A stretch of 64,000 bases of DNA from JANQGH01 sp039177555 (GCA_039177555.1 JBCDFV010000005.1:62001-126000), one strand, 5' to 3'; shown: positions 7,813 through 16,572, counted from the stretch's first letter. A program made the numbers and translations. The notes: generated by a model from the sequence alone, not told the origin.

Positions 7813-8558
7813 GCGTGCTCGGACTGCGGTCGGTCGGCCACGCCTATCTAGGGCGCACGGTCCTTGACGGCATCGAACTGACGGTGGGGCGGGGCGAGAT
7901 CGTCGCGCTGGTCGGCCCATCGGGCTGCGGCAAGTCCACGCTGGCCCATATCGCGGCCGGCTTGATCCAGCCGCGTGCCGGGCGGGTCGAAACGGCCTAC
8001 GGGCGGCACGCCATGATTTTTCAGGACCCGTGCCTGCTGCCCTGGGCGACGGCGACGGACAACATCGCCTATGTCTTGCGCCTGTCTCATATCAGCCGAA
8101 AAGAACGTGCGCGGCGCGTTGCCGAGGTGGCCGACCGTGTCGCGCTCGAGGCCGAGGATCTCAATAAGTACCCGGTGGAGCTGTCGGGCGGTATGAAGCA
8201 GAGGGTCGCAATCGCGCGCGCGCTCGCCGTTCGGCCCGACTTCGTGATCTTCGATGAGCCTTTCACCGCACTTGACGTCGCATTGCGGCGCCGGATGCAG
8301 GACCTGGTGATCGACACTTGTGCGGCTCGACAGGTGTCGGGCCTGTTCATCACCCATGATTTGAGTGAGGCCGCGCGGATTGCCGACCGGATCGCCGTGC
8401 TCGACGTGCGCGGACGCGGCATTCTGGGCGATAGGCCGCTGCCCCATGCACCGGGAACGCGCGACGAAGCGGCAGTCTTCGACTGGGTTCAGACCGCCCT
8501 GCGGGAAGACCCGCTTTTCCGTCACATCCACGACGTCGACGAAAGGCTGATCGCTTGA
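7809..8558 (+). CDS. ABC transporter ATPase (SsuB/TauB-like)
   Basis: 249 residues with complete ATPase motifs: Walker A GPSGCGKST, Q-loop in IFQDPCLLPW, signature LSGGMKQR, Walker B/D-loop VIFDEPFTALD, and switch His in FITHDLSEA. The IFQDPCLLPWATATDNI segment is typical of nitrate/sulfonate/taurine-type ATPases. It energises the permease directly before it. Its stop overlaps the TTG start of nnrS, tying the importer to the NO-response gene. Confidence 0.92.
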   Translation: MSVLGLRSVGHAYLGRTVLDGIELTVGRGEIVALVGPSGCGKSTLAHIAAGLIQPRAGRVETAYGRHAMIFQDPCLLPWATATDNIAYVLRLSHISRKERARRVAEVADRVALEAEDLNKYPVELSGGMKQRVAIARALAVRPDFVIFDEPFTALDVALRRRMQDLVIDTCAARQVSGLFITHDLSEAARIADRIAVLDVRGRGILGDRPLPHAPGTRDEAAVFDWVQTALREDPLFRHIHDVDERLIA

Positions 8559-9802
8559 GCTGCGGGCCGTCAACCGCGAGCGAAAGGCGGGAGCAGCCGG
8601 CCGGTGTCTGGCGTGCCCTGTCCGACGAGGGGTTTCGCCTGTTCTTTCCGCTGGCCGCGCTCTACGCCGCCTTCTGGCCGACCTTGTGGGTTCTGGCGCT
8701 GGGGTTCCATCTGCCGCTGGCCCACACGGTGCCTCCTTCGATGTGGCACGCGTACGAGATGCTGGTCGGTGCGTTCGGTGCCGCGCTGATCGGCTTTTTG
8801 ACGACGGCGGCTCCGGAATGGACCGATACCGAGCCGCCGCGCCGTCGCTTTCTCTGGGCGCTGGCGGCGCTCTGGTTCGTGGGCCGGTTGGTCGGTCTCA
8901 TGGGCTGGGACGGCCTCGGTGCTGTCGGTGCGATTGCGGATCTTGGCTGGATGGCCGCTCTTGTCGTCTTCCTGCTGCGGCTCTCTTGGCAGCGCCGCAC
9001 CGATCGGCTGATCGCCTTTGCCTTTTGGCTGATCGTTCTCACGGCCTGCACCGCGGCCACGCGAGTCGGTTTCGTGATCGGCGACATCAGCCTCGCGTCG
9101 AACGCCGTCCACTTGCTGGGTTTCTCCTATCTTGGTCTCCTCGGCATCGCGCTGGCCAGGATCACCGTTCCGGTCACCAACCTGGTGCTTGACCCCAGCG
9201 AGCGAACGTCACCCTACCGCCCGCATCCCGGGCGACTGCATCTTGCGCCCGGTCTTGTCCTGGTCGCCATGGCCGGCGACGCAGCCGGGTTGAGCGCGGC
9301 CGTCTCGGGCTTCCTTCTTATCGCGGCCGGCGCGGCGTTCATGGATCGCGTGGCGGAGGCGTTCGTCGGGCGCGAGGCAGTGCGCACCGAAATCATGATG
9401 CTCGCCGGCTCTGCAACTTTTGCCGGCGTCGGGTTGATCATGGCCGGTGCCGCCAGACTTGGCGCGCCTTGGGGTGAGGTCGCAGGGCTGCATGTCGCGT
9501 TCATGGGTGGCCTTGGACTGGGTGTTTACGCGGTCTTCTGCATCGCCGGCCTTCTGCACACCGGCCGGCCGCTGGGCCTTCCCAGGCCGGTGCGGTGGGG
9601 CGCGCTTTTGCTCGTTTCGTCCGTCGCCCTCAGGGTCGCGCCCGAATTCGGCTTGACGCTGCCCGGACCCATTCACGGGCTTGCGGCTATCGCCTGGGCC
9701 GGCGCGTTCGCACTTTGGCTGGTTGCCTATTGGCCCAAGCTCAGCCGGCTCGAGCCGGAGATGGGCAGCGTCGCCGGCTTGCGGCCGTCAAGCAGGCTTT
9801 AG
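8555..9802 (+). CDS. nnrS: NnrS family haem/copper membrane protein
   Basis: 415 residues, about 12 membrane helices, with the NnrS N-terminal pattern (GFRLFFPLAALYAAFW, then WHAYEM near 64-69 and a GFLTTAAPEWT segment). NnrS proteins are tied to NO metabolism and protect cells from NO, notably under iron limitation. The usual motif is WHxHEM; here the second His is Tyr67. The start is a TTG overlapping the stop of the ATPase gene. It ends the operon. No norCB, nirS or nirK lies in the window, so any link to denitrification is not visible here. Confidence 0.88.
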   Translation: MSCGPSTASERREQPAGVWRALSDEGFRLFFPLAALYAAFWPTLWVLALGFHLPLAHTVPPSMWHAYEMLVGAFGAALIGFLTTAAPEWTDTEPPRRRFLWALAALWFVGRLVGLMGWDGLGAVGAIADLGWMAALVVFLLRLSWQRRTDRLIAFAFWLIVLTACTAATRVGFVIGDISLASNAVHLLGFSYLGLLGIALARITVPVTNLVLDPSERTSPYRPHPGRLHLAPGLVLVAMAGDAAGLSAAVSGFLLIAAGAAFMDRVAEAFVGREAVRTEIMMLAGSATFAGVGLIMAGAARLGAPWGEVAGLHVAFMGGLGLGVYAVFCIAGLLHTGRPLGLPRPVRWGALLLVSSVALRVAPEFGLTLPGPIHGLAAIAWAGAFALWLVAYWPKLSRLEPEMGSVAGLRPSSRL

Positions 9803-9926
9803 CCGCCCCCAAGGCCGCCCCAAGGCCGCGCGCTGGTTGCGGCACGATCCTGGGTCCCGCCTCAAGCGGGCCAAATAGGTCGCAAGAAGCGCCCTACGTG
9901 CGGCGCGTTTGAAGCTGGCTGGCCAC

Positions 9927-10442
9927 TCAATGGACGCGCACGCAATCCCTAAGGTCGTGTCGCATGGCGGTCTTCTGCGGGGAGTTTGCCACGGGCGCCC
10001 ATTGTAAAGATGGGCTCTGCACATTCAGGTAGTCGGTCTCGGCCTGTTCGATGGCCAACGTCTCGCTGAAGCGTCTGGTCAAGCGCGGCATCCAGACGAT
10101 CCGATTGACGTAGAGGTGGATTTCGAAGGTTCGGTCTCGGTTCGAGTGGAACTCGGAGGCATGGATTGGCCCGTACTTTCCTTCAGCGGGGAACGCGGGG
10201 CAGTCAACGGCCAGTGGGGCGATCAGTCGACGGAACACGTTCTCGACATCGCTGTCCTCGCGCCGGCAGTCGAGCGCGTAGTCGCCGACGTCGAACAGAA
10301 ACAACACGCCATCGATACACTCAAAGCATGTCAGCCGTCGCGCCTTCAGCCAGGCGATCGGCACGTCGCCCAGGTCGGCGAATGTCAGGTGATCCAGCTC
10401 GTTGAAATAGACTTGCCAGAACCGCTCATAATCAGACCGCAT
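9927..10442 (-). CDS. hypothetical protein
   Basis: 171 residues with natural composition, rich in aromatic and acidic residues (MRSDYERFWQVYFNELDHL). No signal peptide, membrane helix or motif is recognised. A segment with three cysteines (TCFECIDGVLF and LDC) lies in the middle. It starts 15 bases after the methyltransferase gene on the same strand, so the two are probably co-transcribed. The opposite-strand frame over both genes is much longer but reads as low-quality antisense. I have no function to offer. Confidence 0.65.
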   Translation of the reverse strand: MRSDYERFWQVYFNELDHLTFADLGDVPIAWLKARRLTCFECIDGVLFLFDVGDYALDCRREDSDVENVFRRLIAPLAVDCPAFPAEGKYGPIHASEFHSNRDRTFEIHLYVNRIVWMPRLTRRFSETLAIEQAETDYLNVQSPSLQWAPVANSPQKTAMRHDLRDCVRVH

Positions 10443-10457
10443 TGCAGATCCTTCCGA

Positions 10458-11354
10458 TCAGGACTTTCGCGCCGTCAGCAGCAGGTAGGGGATCTTGATC
10501 ACGATCCCCGCGGGTGTGGTGCAGTCGCCCAGAAGCCTGGTCAGCGTCGCGACGAACCGCTCTCGTTGCGCTGCGCTCAAACTTGCAAGGGCGTTCACGT
10601 GCAGAGGCGATTGGTCGACGATCATCTCCGTCGCCTCGGCGATCGAGCCAAACAGCCAGCGATGCACGCCCAGTGTGTGTTCGATGCCTTCGAAGTACGG
10701 GGCCAGAAGATCGTCGGCTTGCAGCGGATCGCCCCAGTCCGTCGGCAATGGTGTCCCTTCGGGCGGCACGCCCAACGCTTCGACCATGGGCGCGGAGAAC
10801 GGATCGTCCCACTGCTTTGGCTGCCAGGACAGCAGGCCGAGAATGCCCTTGGGCCGAAGTACGCGGGCGAGTTCGGATGCCGCCGCCTTGCAGTCTGGCG
10901 CGAACATCACGCCCAGGCACGACAAGCAGACATCCTGACTGCTTTCCGGCAGTGGCAAGCTCTCCGCATTGCCCTCCAGCCACTCGACCGCCGCCTTGGC
11001 CTGTTGCGAACGTTTGCGAGCGACGCGAAGCAATTGGGGCGTGAGGTCGATGCCGGTGACCGAGGCGCCCTCTTGCGCGGCTTCGATGGCGGCATTTCCG
11101 GTGCCACAGGCCACATCGACAACTCGCTGATCGGCAAGACTCCTTCCCTCTTTCGCCAAACGACGCCCAACGGCCGTGACCAGGGCCGCCGACAATGGCT
11201 GCAATCGATGCGCCAAGAGGTCGTACCGGCCAGCCGACCATTGCTTGGCCGCGTCGAATTGGGCGTCGAATTGGGCGTCGAACTTGGCGTCTGCCGCGTT
11301 CGCCAGCTCAATTGGGGCCGACCCTGCTGCGTTCGGTTGAGTCGTTTTAGCCAT
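10458..11354 (-). CDS. class I SAM-dependent methyltransferase (UbiE-like)
   Basis: 298 residues. The SAM-binding motif VVDVACGTGNAAIEA is followed by VTGIDLTPQLL and a motif IV-like CLSCLGVMFA, as in UbiE/COQ5-type methyltransferases. The N-terminal 45 residues are unusual: a tandem DAQF repeat made by a 12-base DNA repeat. The gene is divergent from the siderophore operon with a Fur-like box between them, 18 bases upstream of this start, so iron may also regulate it. Substrate unknown. Confidence 0.85.
   Translation of the reverse strand: MAKTTQPNAAGSAPIELANAADAKFDAQFDAQFDAAKQWSAGRYDLLAHRLQPLSAALVTAVGRRLAKEGRSLADQRVVDVACGTGNAAIEAAQEGASVTGIDLTPQLLRVARKRSQQAKAAVEWLEGNAESLPLPESSQDVCLSCLGVMFAPDCKAAASELARVLRPKGILGLLSWQPKQWDDPFSAPMVEALGVPPEGTPLPTDWGDPLQADDLLAPYFEGIEHTLGVHRWLFGSIAEATEMIVDQSPLHVNALASLSAAQRERFVATLTRLLGDCTTPAGIVIKIPYLLLTARKS
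11251..11291. repeat. 12-base tandem repeat inside the methyltransferase gene
   Basis: Three 12-base units (GCGTCGAATTGG, the third with changes at its end) followed by a partial fourth. On the coding strand they encode repeated DAQF. Copy number is likely to vary between strains by slippage, without changing the frame. Confidence 0.8.
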
Positions 11355-11371
11355 CAGACGGAAACCGTATT

Positions 11372-11390
11372 GCTTTTGATAATCATTCGC
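11372..11390. promoter_or_regulatory. candidate Fur box
   Basis: GCTTTTGATAATCATTCGC matches 14 of 19 positions of the classic Fur consensus (core GATAATCATT at 11378-11387). It lies between the methyltransferase start and the siderophore uptake operon, where Fur-type iron control is expected. An alphaproteobacterial Irr or related regulator could use it instead. Confidence 0.55.
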
Positions 11391-11544
11391 AATAGTAACG
11401 GTGTCGCGACGCGTTTCAGTCGCGGTCGTGCCCTATTCGCAGCCTCGATGATCGAGCCCAAGATCGAGTTTTCAACAGGGTCGGCCGCTTTGGTTGTGTC
11501 GCGCATTCGCTTGCACATTTCCCCTTCGGCAAAGGACCCCCGCC

Positions 11545-12528
11545 ATGACCGCTAAGCCCAGCACAGCCGCCAGGTCGCGTAACGATCGACCGATCGTCGC
11601 CGACGACGGTTCTTGGTTCGTCGCTTTGGCGGTTGCCGCCGCCATTGCCATGCTTTTCGGGTCGGTCGCTGGGGCGTCGGCGCAGGAGACGATAGACGTG
11701 GCGCATGCGCAGGGCGAAACGGCAGTCCTTGTCAACGCCGAGACGATCGTGACCTTCGACCTGGCCGCCCTCGATATTCTCGACCGGCTGGGCGTGCCGG
11801 TCGCCGGTGTTCCGGCGGCCAACATGCCGGACTATCTTGCCCACTATGGCGCCGGGGCAATACCCACCATGGGGTCGCTGTTCGAGCCGGACTTCGAGGC
11901 GCTGAACGCCTTGCAGCCAGACCTGATCATCGTCGCGGCGCGCTCGGCACCCCAGCTGCCGGCGCTGTCGGCCATCGCCCCGACGATCGATTTGACGCTG
12001 GACGGCGACGACTTTGTCGGCAGTGTCGCCAGCAATGTCGAGACGCTCGGCCGCATTACCGGCCATGACCAGGCCGCCGAGCAACTCGTCGCTGATCTCA
12101 ACGCTTCGATCGAGGCGTTGCGCCAGTCGGCGGCCGATGCCGGCGATGCCTTGATCGTGATGACCAGCGGTGGCCGCGTCACCGCCTACGGGCCGGGATC
12201 GCGTTTTGGCTGGCTGCACGACGATCTTGGCGTGACGCCGACCATCGAGGATGTCGAGGCCGCCACCCATGGCGAGGCGATCGGCTTTGAGTTCATCCTC
12301 GAGGCCGATCCGGACTGGCTGTTCGTGGTCGATCGCGACGCCGCCATCGGGCAGGGCGGTACCGCCGCCCAGGCCGTGCTCGACAATCCGCTGGTGGCCG
12401 AGACCACAGCTTGGCGCGAAGGCCATGTCGTCTATGTCGATTCGGCGGCCTGGTACATCATTGGCGGTGGTATCACGGCGCTCAACAACGCGATCGACCA
12501 GGTTGCCGACAGCTTCGCCGGCGGCTGA
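11545..12528 (+). CDS. siderophore ABC transporter substrate-binding protein (FatB/CeuE/YclQ-like)
   Basis: 327 residues: a long signal segment ending in ASAQ, then a class III periplasmic binding fold (TFDLAALDILDRLGVPVAGVP, LQPDLIIVAARSA, WREGHVVYVDSAAWYI), typical of catecholate/petrobactin-type siderophore binders. I start at the ATG at 11545, which has AAAGGA upstream, rather than an earlier ATG at 11494. It is the first gene of the uptake operon, about 155 bases after the Fur-like box. No TonB-dependent receptor is in the window. Confidence 0.88.
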   Translation: MTAKPSTAARSRNDRPIVADDGSWFVALAVAAAIAMLFGSVAGASAQETIDVAHAQGETAVLVNAETIVTFDLAALDILDRLGVPVAGVPAANMPDYLAHYGAGAIPTMGSLFEPDFEALNALQPDLIIVAARSAPQLPALSAIAPTIDLTLDGDDFVGSVASNVETLGRITGHDQAAEQLVADLNASIEALRQSAADAGDALIVMTSGGRVTAYGPGSRFGWLHDDLGVTPTIEDVEAATHGEAIGFEFILEADPDWLFVVDRDAAIGQGGTAAQAVLDNPLVAETTAWREGHVVYVDSAAWYIIGGGITALNNAIDQVADSFAGG

Positions 12529-12582
12529 GACCTGGTGAAGCCCCGATAGTCCGAATGGGTTTGGGTCGCGCGGCTGTCCGGC

Positions 12583-13545
12583 ATGCGCAGCTTAACTCTG
12601 TTGGCGGCCAGTGCGGCCGTTGCCGCGTTGGCGTGCGTCAGCCTTCTGACGGGCGTTAGCGACGTGTCCGTGTCGGCCCTTCTGGCCGGCGAGTTGAGCG
12701 ATCGGGTTTGGACTGTCCTCATGGTCAGCCGGGTGCCGCGAACGCTGGCGCTGATTCTCGCCGGCGCCTCGATGGCGGTCGCCGGACTGATCATGCAGAT
12801 GCTGGCGCGCAACCGTTTTGCCGAACCGTCGACCGTGGGGACGGTGGAGTCGGCAAGCCTCGGGCTGCTGACCGTCACGCTGCTGGCGCCGGCCGCCCCC
12901 GTCTTTGGCAAGATGCTGGTCGCCGCGGTTTTCGCGCTGGCGGGCACCGGGCTGTTCCTGGTCATTCTCAGTCGGCTGCCCTTGCGCTCGGCGCTGATCG
13001 TGCCGCTGGTCGGGCTGATGCTCGGCGGTGTCATCGACGCGATCACGACCTTCTTCGCTTACCGCTTCGACCTTCTGCAATCGCTGGCGGCTTGGACTAC
13101 GGGCGACTTTTCCGGCGTCATCCAGGGACGTTACGAGCTCTTGTGGATCGCCTTCGCGCTTACCGTGATCGCCTGCCTGGTGGCCGACCGGTTCACCATC
13201 GCGGGCATGGGCCGCGACCTTGCGGTCAATCTGGGGCTGGCCTACTGGCGGATCGTGACACTCGGCCTTGTCGTCGTCGCCCTGGTGACGGCAACGGTCG
13301 TGGTCAGCGTTGGCGTCATCCCCTTCCTCGGCCTGATCGTGCCCAACATCGTCAGCCTGATCATGGGCGACAATCTGCGCCGATCGATCCCCTGGGTCGC
13401 CCTCTCCGGCGCCGGTCTCGTCTTGGCCTGCGACATTGTCGGGCGCACCATACGCGCGCCCTACGAGATCCCGATCGGGACTGTCGTTGGCGTGGTTGGC
13501 AGCGCCATCTTTCTCTATCTGCTCTTGCGTCAGCGCCATGCTTAG
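12583..13545 (+). CDS. siderophore ABC permease 1 (FecCD/YclN family)
   Basis: 320 residues with about nine membrane helices of the FecCD type (VSRVPRTLALILAGASMAVAGL, RNRFAEPSTVGTVE, VGVIPFLGLIVPNIVSLIMG). Paired with permease 2 it forms the channel for the ferric-siderophore. It follows the binding protein by 54 bases and its stop overlaps the start of permease 2 (ATGCTTAG). Confidence 0.92.
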   Translation: MRSLTLLAASAAVAALACVSLLTGVSDVSVSALLAGELSDRVWTVLMVSRVPRTLALILAGASMAVAGLIMQMLARNRFAEPSTVGTVESASLGLLTVTLLAPAAPVFGKMLVAAVFALAGTGLFLVILSRLPLRSALIVPLVGLMLGGVIDAITTFFAYRFDLLQSLAAWTTGDFSGVIQGRYELLWIAFALTVIACLVADRFTIAGMGRDLAVNLGLAYWRIVTLGLVVVALVTATVVVSVGVIPFLGLIVPNIVSLIMGDNLRRSIPWVALSGAGLVLACDIVGRTIRAPYEIPIGTVVGVVGSAIFLYLLLRQRHA

Positions 13546-14500
13546 GGCCTCGGACAGGGGCCCGGTTCTGGTGCTCGGCCTGCTTGGCCTGGGCGCGATC
13601 ATCGCCGTGGCGGTTTTCATGACCATCGGCGCCAACGGGCACTGGGACTTCGTCTTGCCGTTTCGTGGCACGAAGATCGCGGCCATGGTGCTCGTGGCCT
13701 ATGCCATCGCCGTCTCGACCGTCCTGTTTCAGACGATCACGCAAAACCGCATCTTGACGCCGTCGATCATGGGGTTCGATGCGTTGTACCTGTTGGTGCA
13801 GACCTCCGTTGTCTTCTTCCTCGGCAGCCGGGCGCTGATCGAGATCGATCCGCGAATTCGGTTCGTCGCCGAGGTGGCGATCATGGTGGTTTTCGCTCTC
13901 ATGCTCTATCGCTTCCTGTTTTCCGGCGGGCTGCGCGGCCTGCACCTGCTGGTCTTGGTCGGCGTCGTTTTCGGCGTTCTGTTCCGAAGCCTCGGCAACC
14001 TGATGCAGCGTGTGATCGACCCGAACCAGTTCGCCATTCTGCAGGACCAATTCTTCGCCAGCTTCAACCGGGTCGACAACGAATTGCTGGCGACGAGCAC
14101 ATTGTTGGTGGTCATGGTGACCGCGGTGGGCTGGCGCTGGCGCCATCGGTTCGATGTGCTGGGCCTGGGCCGGGACGTCTCCATTTCACTGGGCGTCGAC
14201 CACAAGCGTGCCGTTACCGGCATCCTGGTCCTCGTGACGATCCTGGTCTCCGTATCGACCGCCCTCGTTGGGCCGATCACCTTCTTCGGCCTGCTGGTGG
14301 CCAATCTTGCCTACCTGATAATCGCGTCGCATCGGCATGTGCTGATCCTGCCGGCGGCCGCGCTCCTGGCGGTGATTGCGTTGGTCGGGGGCCAACTCGT
14401 GTTAGAGCGTGTCTTTGGCTTCGACACGGCCTTGTCCATCATAATCGAATTTGTCGGCGGCATCGTCTTCATCGCCCTGCTGCTGCGTGGTGCAAGATGA
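13538..14500 (+). CDS. siderophore ABC permease 2 (FecCD/YclO family)
   Basis: 320 residues, second FecCD permease. Recognisable segments are FRGTKIAAMVLVAYAIAVST, TQNRILTPSIMGFDALY and ALVGPITFFGLLVANLAYLI. The ATG at 13538 overlaps the stop of permease 1; longer upstream starts run through that gene and are not used. It overlaps the ATPase start by four bases. Confidence 0.92.
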   Translation: MLRASDRGPVLVLGLLGLGAIIAVAVFMTIGANGHWDFVLPFRGTKIAAMVLVAYAIAVSTVLFQTITQNRILTPSIMGFDALYLLVQTSVVFFLGSRALIEIDPRIRFVAEVAIMVVFALMLYRFLFSGGLRGLHLLVLVGVVFGVLFRSLGNLMQRVIDPNQFAILQDQFFASFNRVDNELLATSTLLVVMVTAVGWRWRHRFDVLGLGRDVSISLGVDHKRAVTGILVLVTILVSVSTALVGPITFFGLLVANLAYLIIASHRHVLILPAAALLAVIALVGGQLVLERVFGFDTALSIIIEFVGGIVFIALLLRGAR

Positions 14501-15255
14501 TCGCGATCGACCAGGTAACGAAGCGCTACGGCCAGGCCACGGTGATCGATGACCTGAGTCTGACCTTGCCGGCAGGAGGCGTGACCGCGCTGATCGGCCC
14601 GAACGGTGCGGGAAAGTCGACCCTGCTGTCGATGATCGGCAGGCTGCTGCCGTTCGAGGGCGGCAGCATCACCGTTGACGGCCAGGACGTCACCACGACA
14701 CCCGGCGACCGTCTGGCCAAGCGCCTGGCCGTCCTGCGCCAGGAAAACCAAATCGTCGCGCGGCTGACCGTGCGCGAACTGGTCGGCTATGGCCGTCACC
14801 CGCACTGCAAGGGCCGCCCGACGGCCGAGGACCGTGCGCATGTCGACCAGGCGCTCTGTTACCTCGGCCTCGACGATCTCGCCGACCGGTTTCTCGACCA
14901 GCTGTCCGGCGGCCAGCGACAGCGGGCCTTCGTGGCGATGGTCCTGGCTCAGGACACGGACTACCTCTTGCTGGACGAGCCGCTGAACAATCTCGACATC
15001 AAGCACGCAGCGTCGATGATGACCCTGCTGCGCCGCTGTGCCGACGATCTGGGCCGTACCGTCATCGTCGTGCTGCACGACATCAATTTCGCCTCCTGCC
15101 ATGCCAACCGCATCGTCGCACTGCGCGACGGCAAGCTGATCCATCAGGGTCCGCCCGAGGCGCTAATCCGCCCTGAGGTGCTGGCGGAAATCTATGACAC
15201 GCACATCGACGTGCGCCAGATCGACGGCCGGCAAATCGCCCTGCACTACGTCTGA
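14497..15255 (+). CDS. siderophore ABC ATPase (FepC/YclP family)
   Basis: 252 residues with Walker A GPNGAGKST, signature LSGGQRQR, Walker B/D-loop LLLDEPLNNLD and switch HDINFA, a set typical of iron-siderophore ATPases. The C-terminal IRPEVLAEIYDTHIDVRQID also fits FepC-like proteins. It is coupled to permease 2 by an ATGA overlap and powers the importer. Confidence 0.93.
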   Translation: MIAIDQVTKRYGQATVIDDLSLTLPAGGVTALIGPNGAGKSTLLSMIGRLLPFEGGSITVDGQDVTTTPGDRLAKRLAVLRQENQIVARLTVRELVGYGRHPHCKGRPTAEDRAHVDQALCYLGLDDLADRFLDQLSGGQRQRAFVAMVLAQDTDYLLLDEPLNNLDIKHAASMMTLLRRCADDLGRTVIVVLHDINFASCHANRIVALRDGKLIHQGPPEALIRPEVLAEIYDTHIDVRQIDGRQIALHYV

Positions 15256-15303
15256 CCACACCGCCCGTCTAAGCGGGGCCCATCTAAGGAGGTATCGCGA
15301 CAC

Positions 15304-16119
15304 ATGCTGCTAGAAGAACCGCGCATCGAACGTGTTCGCCATGCGCTGAAAGCCCGGATTGCCGAAGTGGTCGAAGCCAATCCCCTGACCCCTTTGATGC
15401 GCCGGATCGTTCTGCGATCGCCAAGCTTCGCTGATCTGGTCAGCCTGGGCTTTGACGACCATGTGCGGCTGTTTATGCCGGACCCCGATACGGGCGATAT
15501 CCTGCTGCCGGAGATAACGCCAGACGGGCCAGTCTTTCCCGTCGAAAGCCGCGTGCCGGAAAGCCGCGAATACACCTTGCGGCTCGTTGATGCGGCCTCG
15601 AACACCGTAACGATCGACTTCGTACTGCACGGTGACGGCCCGGCGGCGACCTGGGCGGCTGCGGCCCGACCAGGCGACAGAGTTGGCGTTGCGGGTCCGC
15701 GCGGATCGATGGTTGTCAAGGGCGCCTTCGACTGGCACCTTTTTGTTGGCGACGAGACGGCGCTTCCGGCAATTGGACGCCGGATCGAGGAACTGCCCGC
15801 GGGCACAAGGGTGATCGCGCGGATCGAGATCAACGACGTCAACGAAAGACAGAAAATCGACACCGAGGCGTTTCTGGATTTGGCTTGGGTCGAACGCAAT
15901 GGCGCCGTGCCCGGCAGCCCGGACCTGCTGACGCAGGCGCTTGAGGACACCGCCGTTCCGTCTGGCTTGGGCTATGCCTTCGTCGCCGCCGAGGCGACCG
16001 TGGTCAAGCGCATCCGACAGTACCTGGTTGAATGGCGCGGTCTGAACCCGACTTGGATCAAGGCCCCAGCCTATTGGCGGCGGAATACTGCCGGCTACGA
16101 TGACGGTCACGAGCACTAA
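15304..16119 (+). CDS. siderophore-interacting protein (FAD-binding ferric reductase)
   Basis: 271 residues of the SIP/ViuB family. The N-terminal FAD domain shows PESREYTLRL, DFVLHGDGPAATWA and a GDRVGVAGPRGS segment. The C-terminal domain shows HLFVGDETALPAIGRRIEEL and ends in WIKAPAYWRR. Such proteins reduce ferric-siderophores in the cytoplasm to release iron, using NAD(P)H. AAGGAGGT at 15286-15293 is a strong ribosome site. It is the last gene of the uptake operon, so the ligand is probably a siderophore released by reduction rather than by esterase cleavage. Confidence 0.9.
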   Translation: MLLEEPRIERVRHALKARIAEVVEANPLTPLMRRIVLRSPSFADLVSLGFDDHVRLFMPDPDTGDILLPEITPDGPVFPVESRVPESREYTLRLVDAASNTVTIDFVLHGDGPAATWAAAARPGDRVGVAGPRGSMVVKGAFDWHLFVGDETALPAIGRRIEELPAGTRVIARIEINDVNERQKIDTEAFLDLAWVERNGAVPGSPDLLTQALEDTAVPSGLGYAFVAAEATVVKRIRQYLVEWRGLNPTWIKAPAYWRRNTAGYDDGHEH

Positions 16120-16572
16120 GGCAGCCCGAGAACGACCAATCCGATCGGTTGGCCAGCGATTCGCGGTCTCGCGGCAAAGCCCAAGGGCGGCCACACCCAT
16201 TGCATCTGCTCGGCCATGTCGATTAAGCGACACCGGTCGCGACTTCAAGACGGTGCTGATCGATCGGTGCAGGATGCGGCGCAGCCCGCCCAGCGCCTTT
16301 CGAGGCTCAAACAACAGGCCACGCTAGAAATCAATCGGAGTATGACGGCTTAAACACTGGATGGGCTAACAACGTGACTCGCGGATCGAAGCGCTCATAG
16401 AGCCCCAAGGTAATTGACGGGCGCATTAGCAATAGGAGTGGCACGCGCAGAAACACCAGACAGGCGACGTGCCAGGAGCGTTCCGCCGCGAATTCTCGAA
16501 CCGACCGATACCTATGAGATACCTTTTGGTCTCTCGACGCGCGCGGCGTGCCGTCTAACTCTTTGAAAAACC
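16120..16572. other. gene-free stretch between the siderophore operon and tRNA-Val
   Basis: About 450 bases without a credible gene. From 16330 to 16570 the base composition is visibly less GC-rich than the neighbours. No insertion sequence ends, no repeat of the tRNA 3' end and no clear terminator were seen. The only long minus-strand frame runs through the tRNA and gives the usual tRNA-derived false peptide. Confidence 0.6.

Noticed and set aside
9856..9906. Possible terminator after nnrS
   Set aside because: Two five-base hairpins (CCCGC/GCGGG and GCGCC/GGCGC) are present, but neither has a proper T-run; too weak to call.
11251..11291. Repeats as a CRISPR array
   Set aside because: The 12-base units are directly adjacent with no spacers and stay in the coding frame.
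10116..11555. 479-codon plus-strand open frame
   Set aside because: It lies antisense to the hypothetical gene and the methyltransferase, whose motifs are clear. Its own translation has no recognisable domain and an odd composition, as expected from a GC-rich antisense frame.
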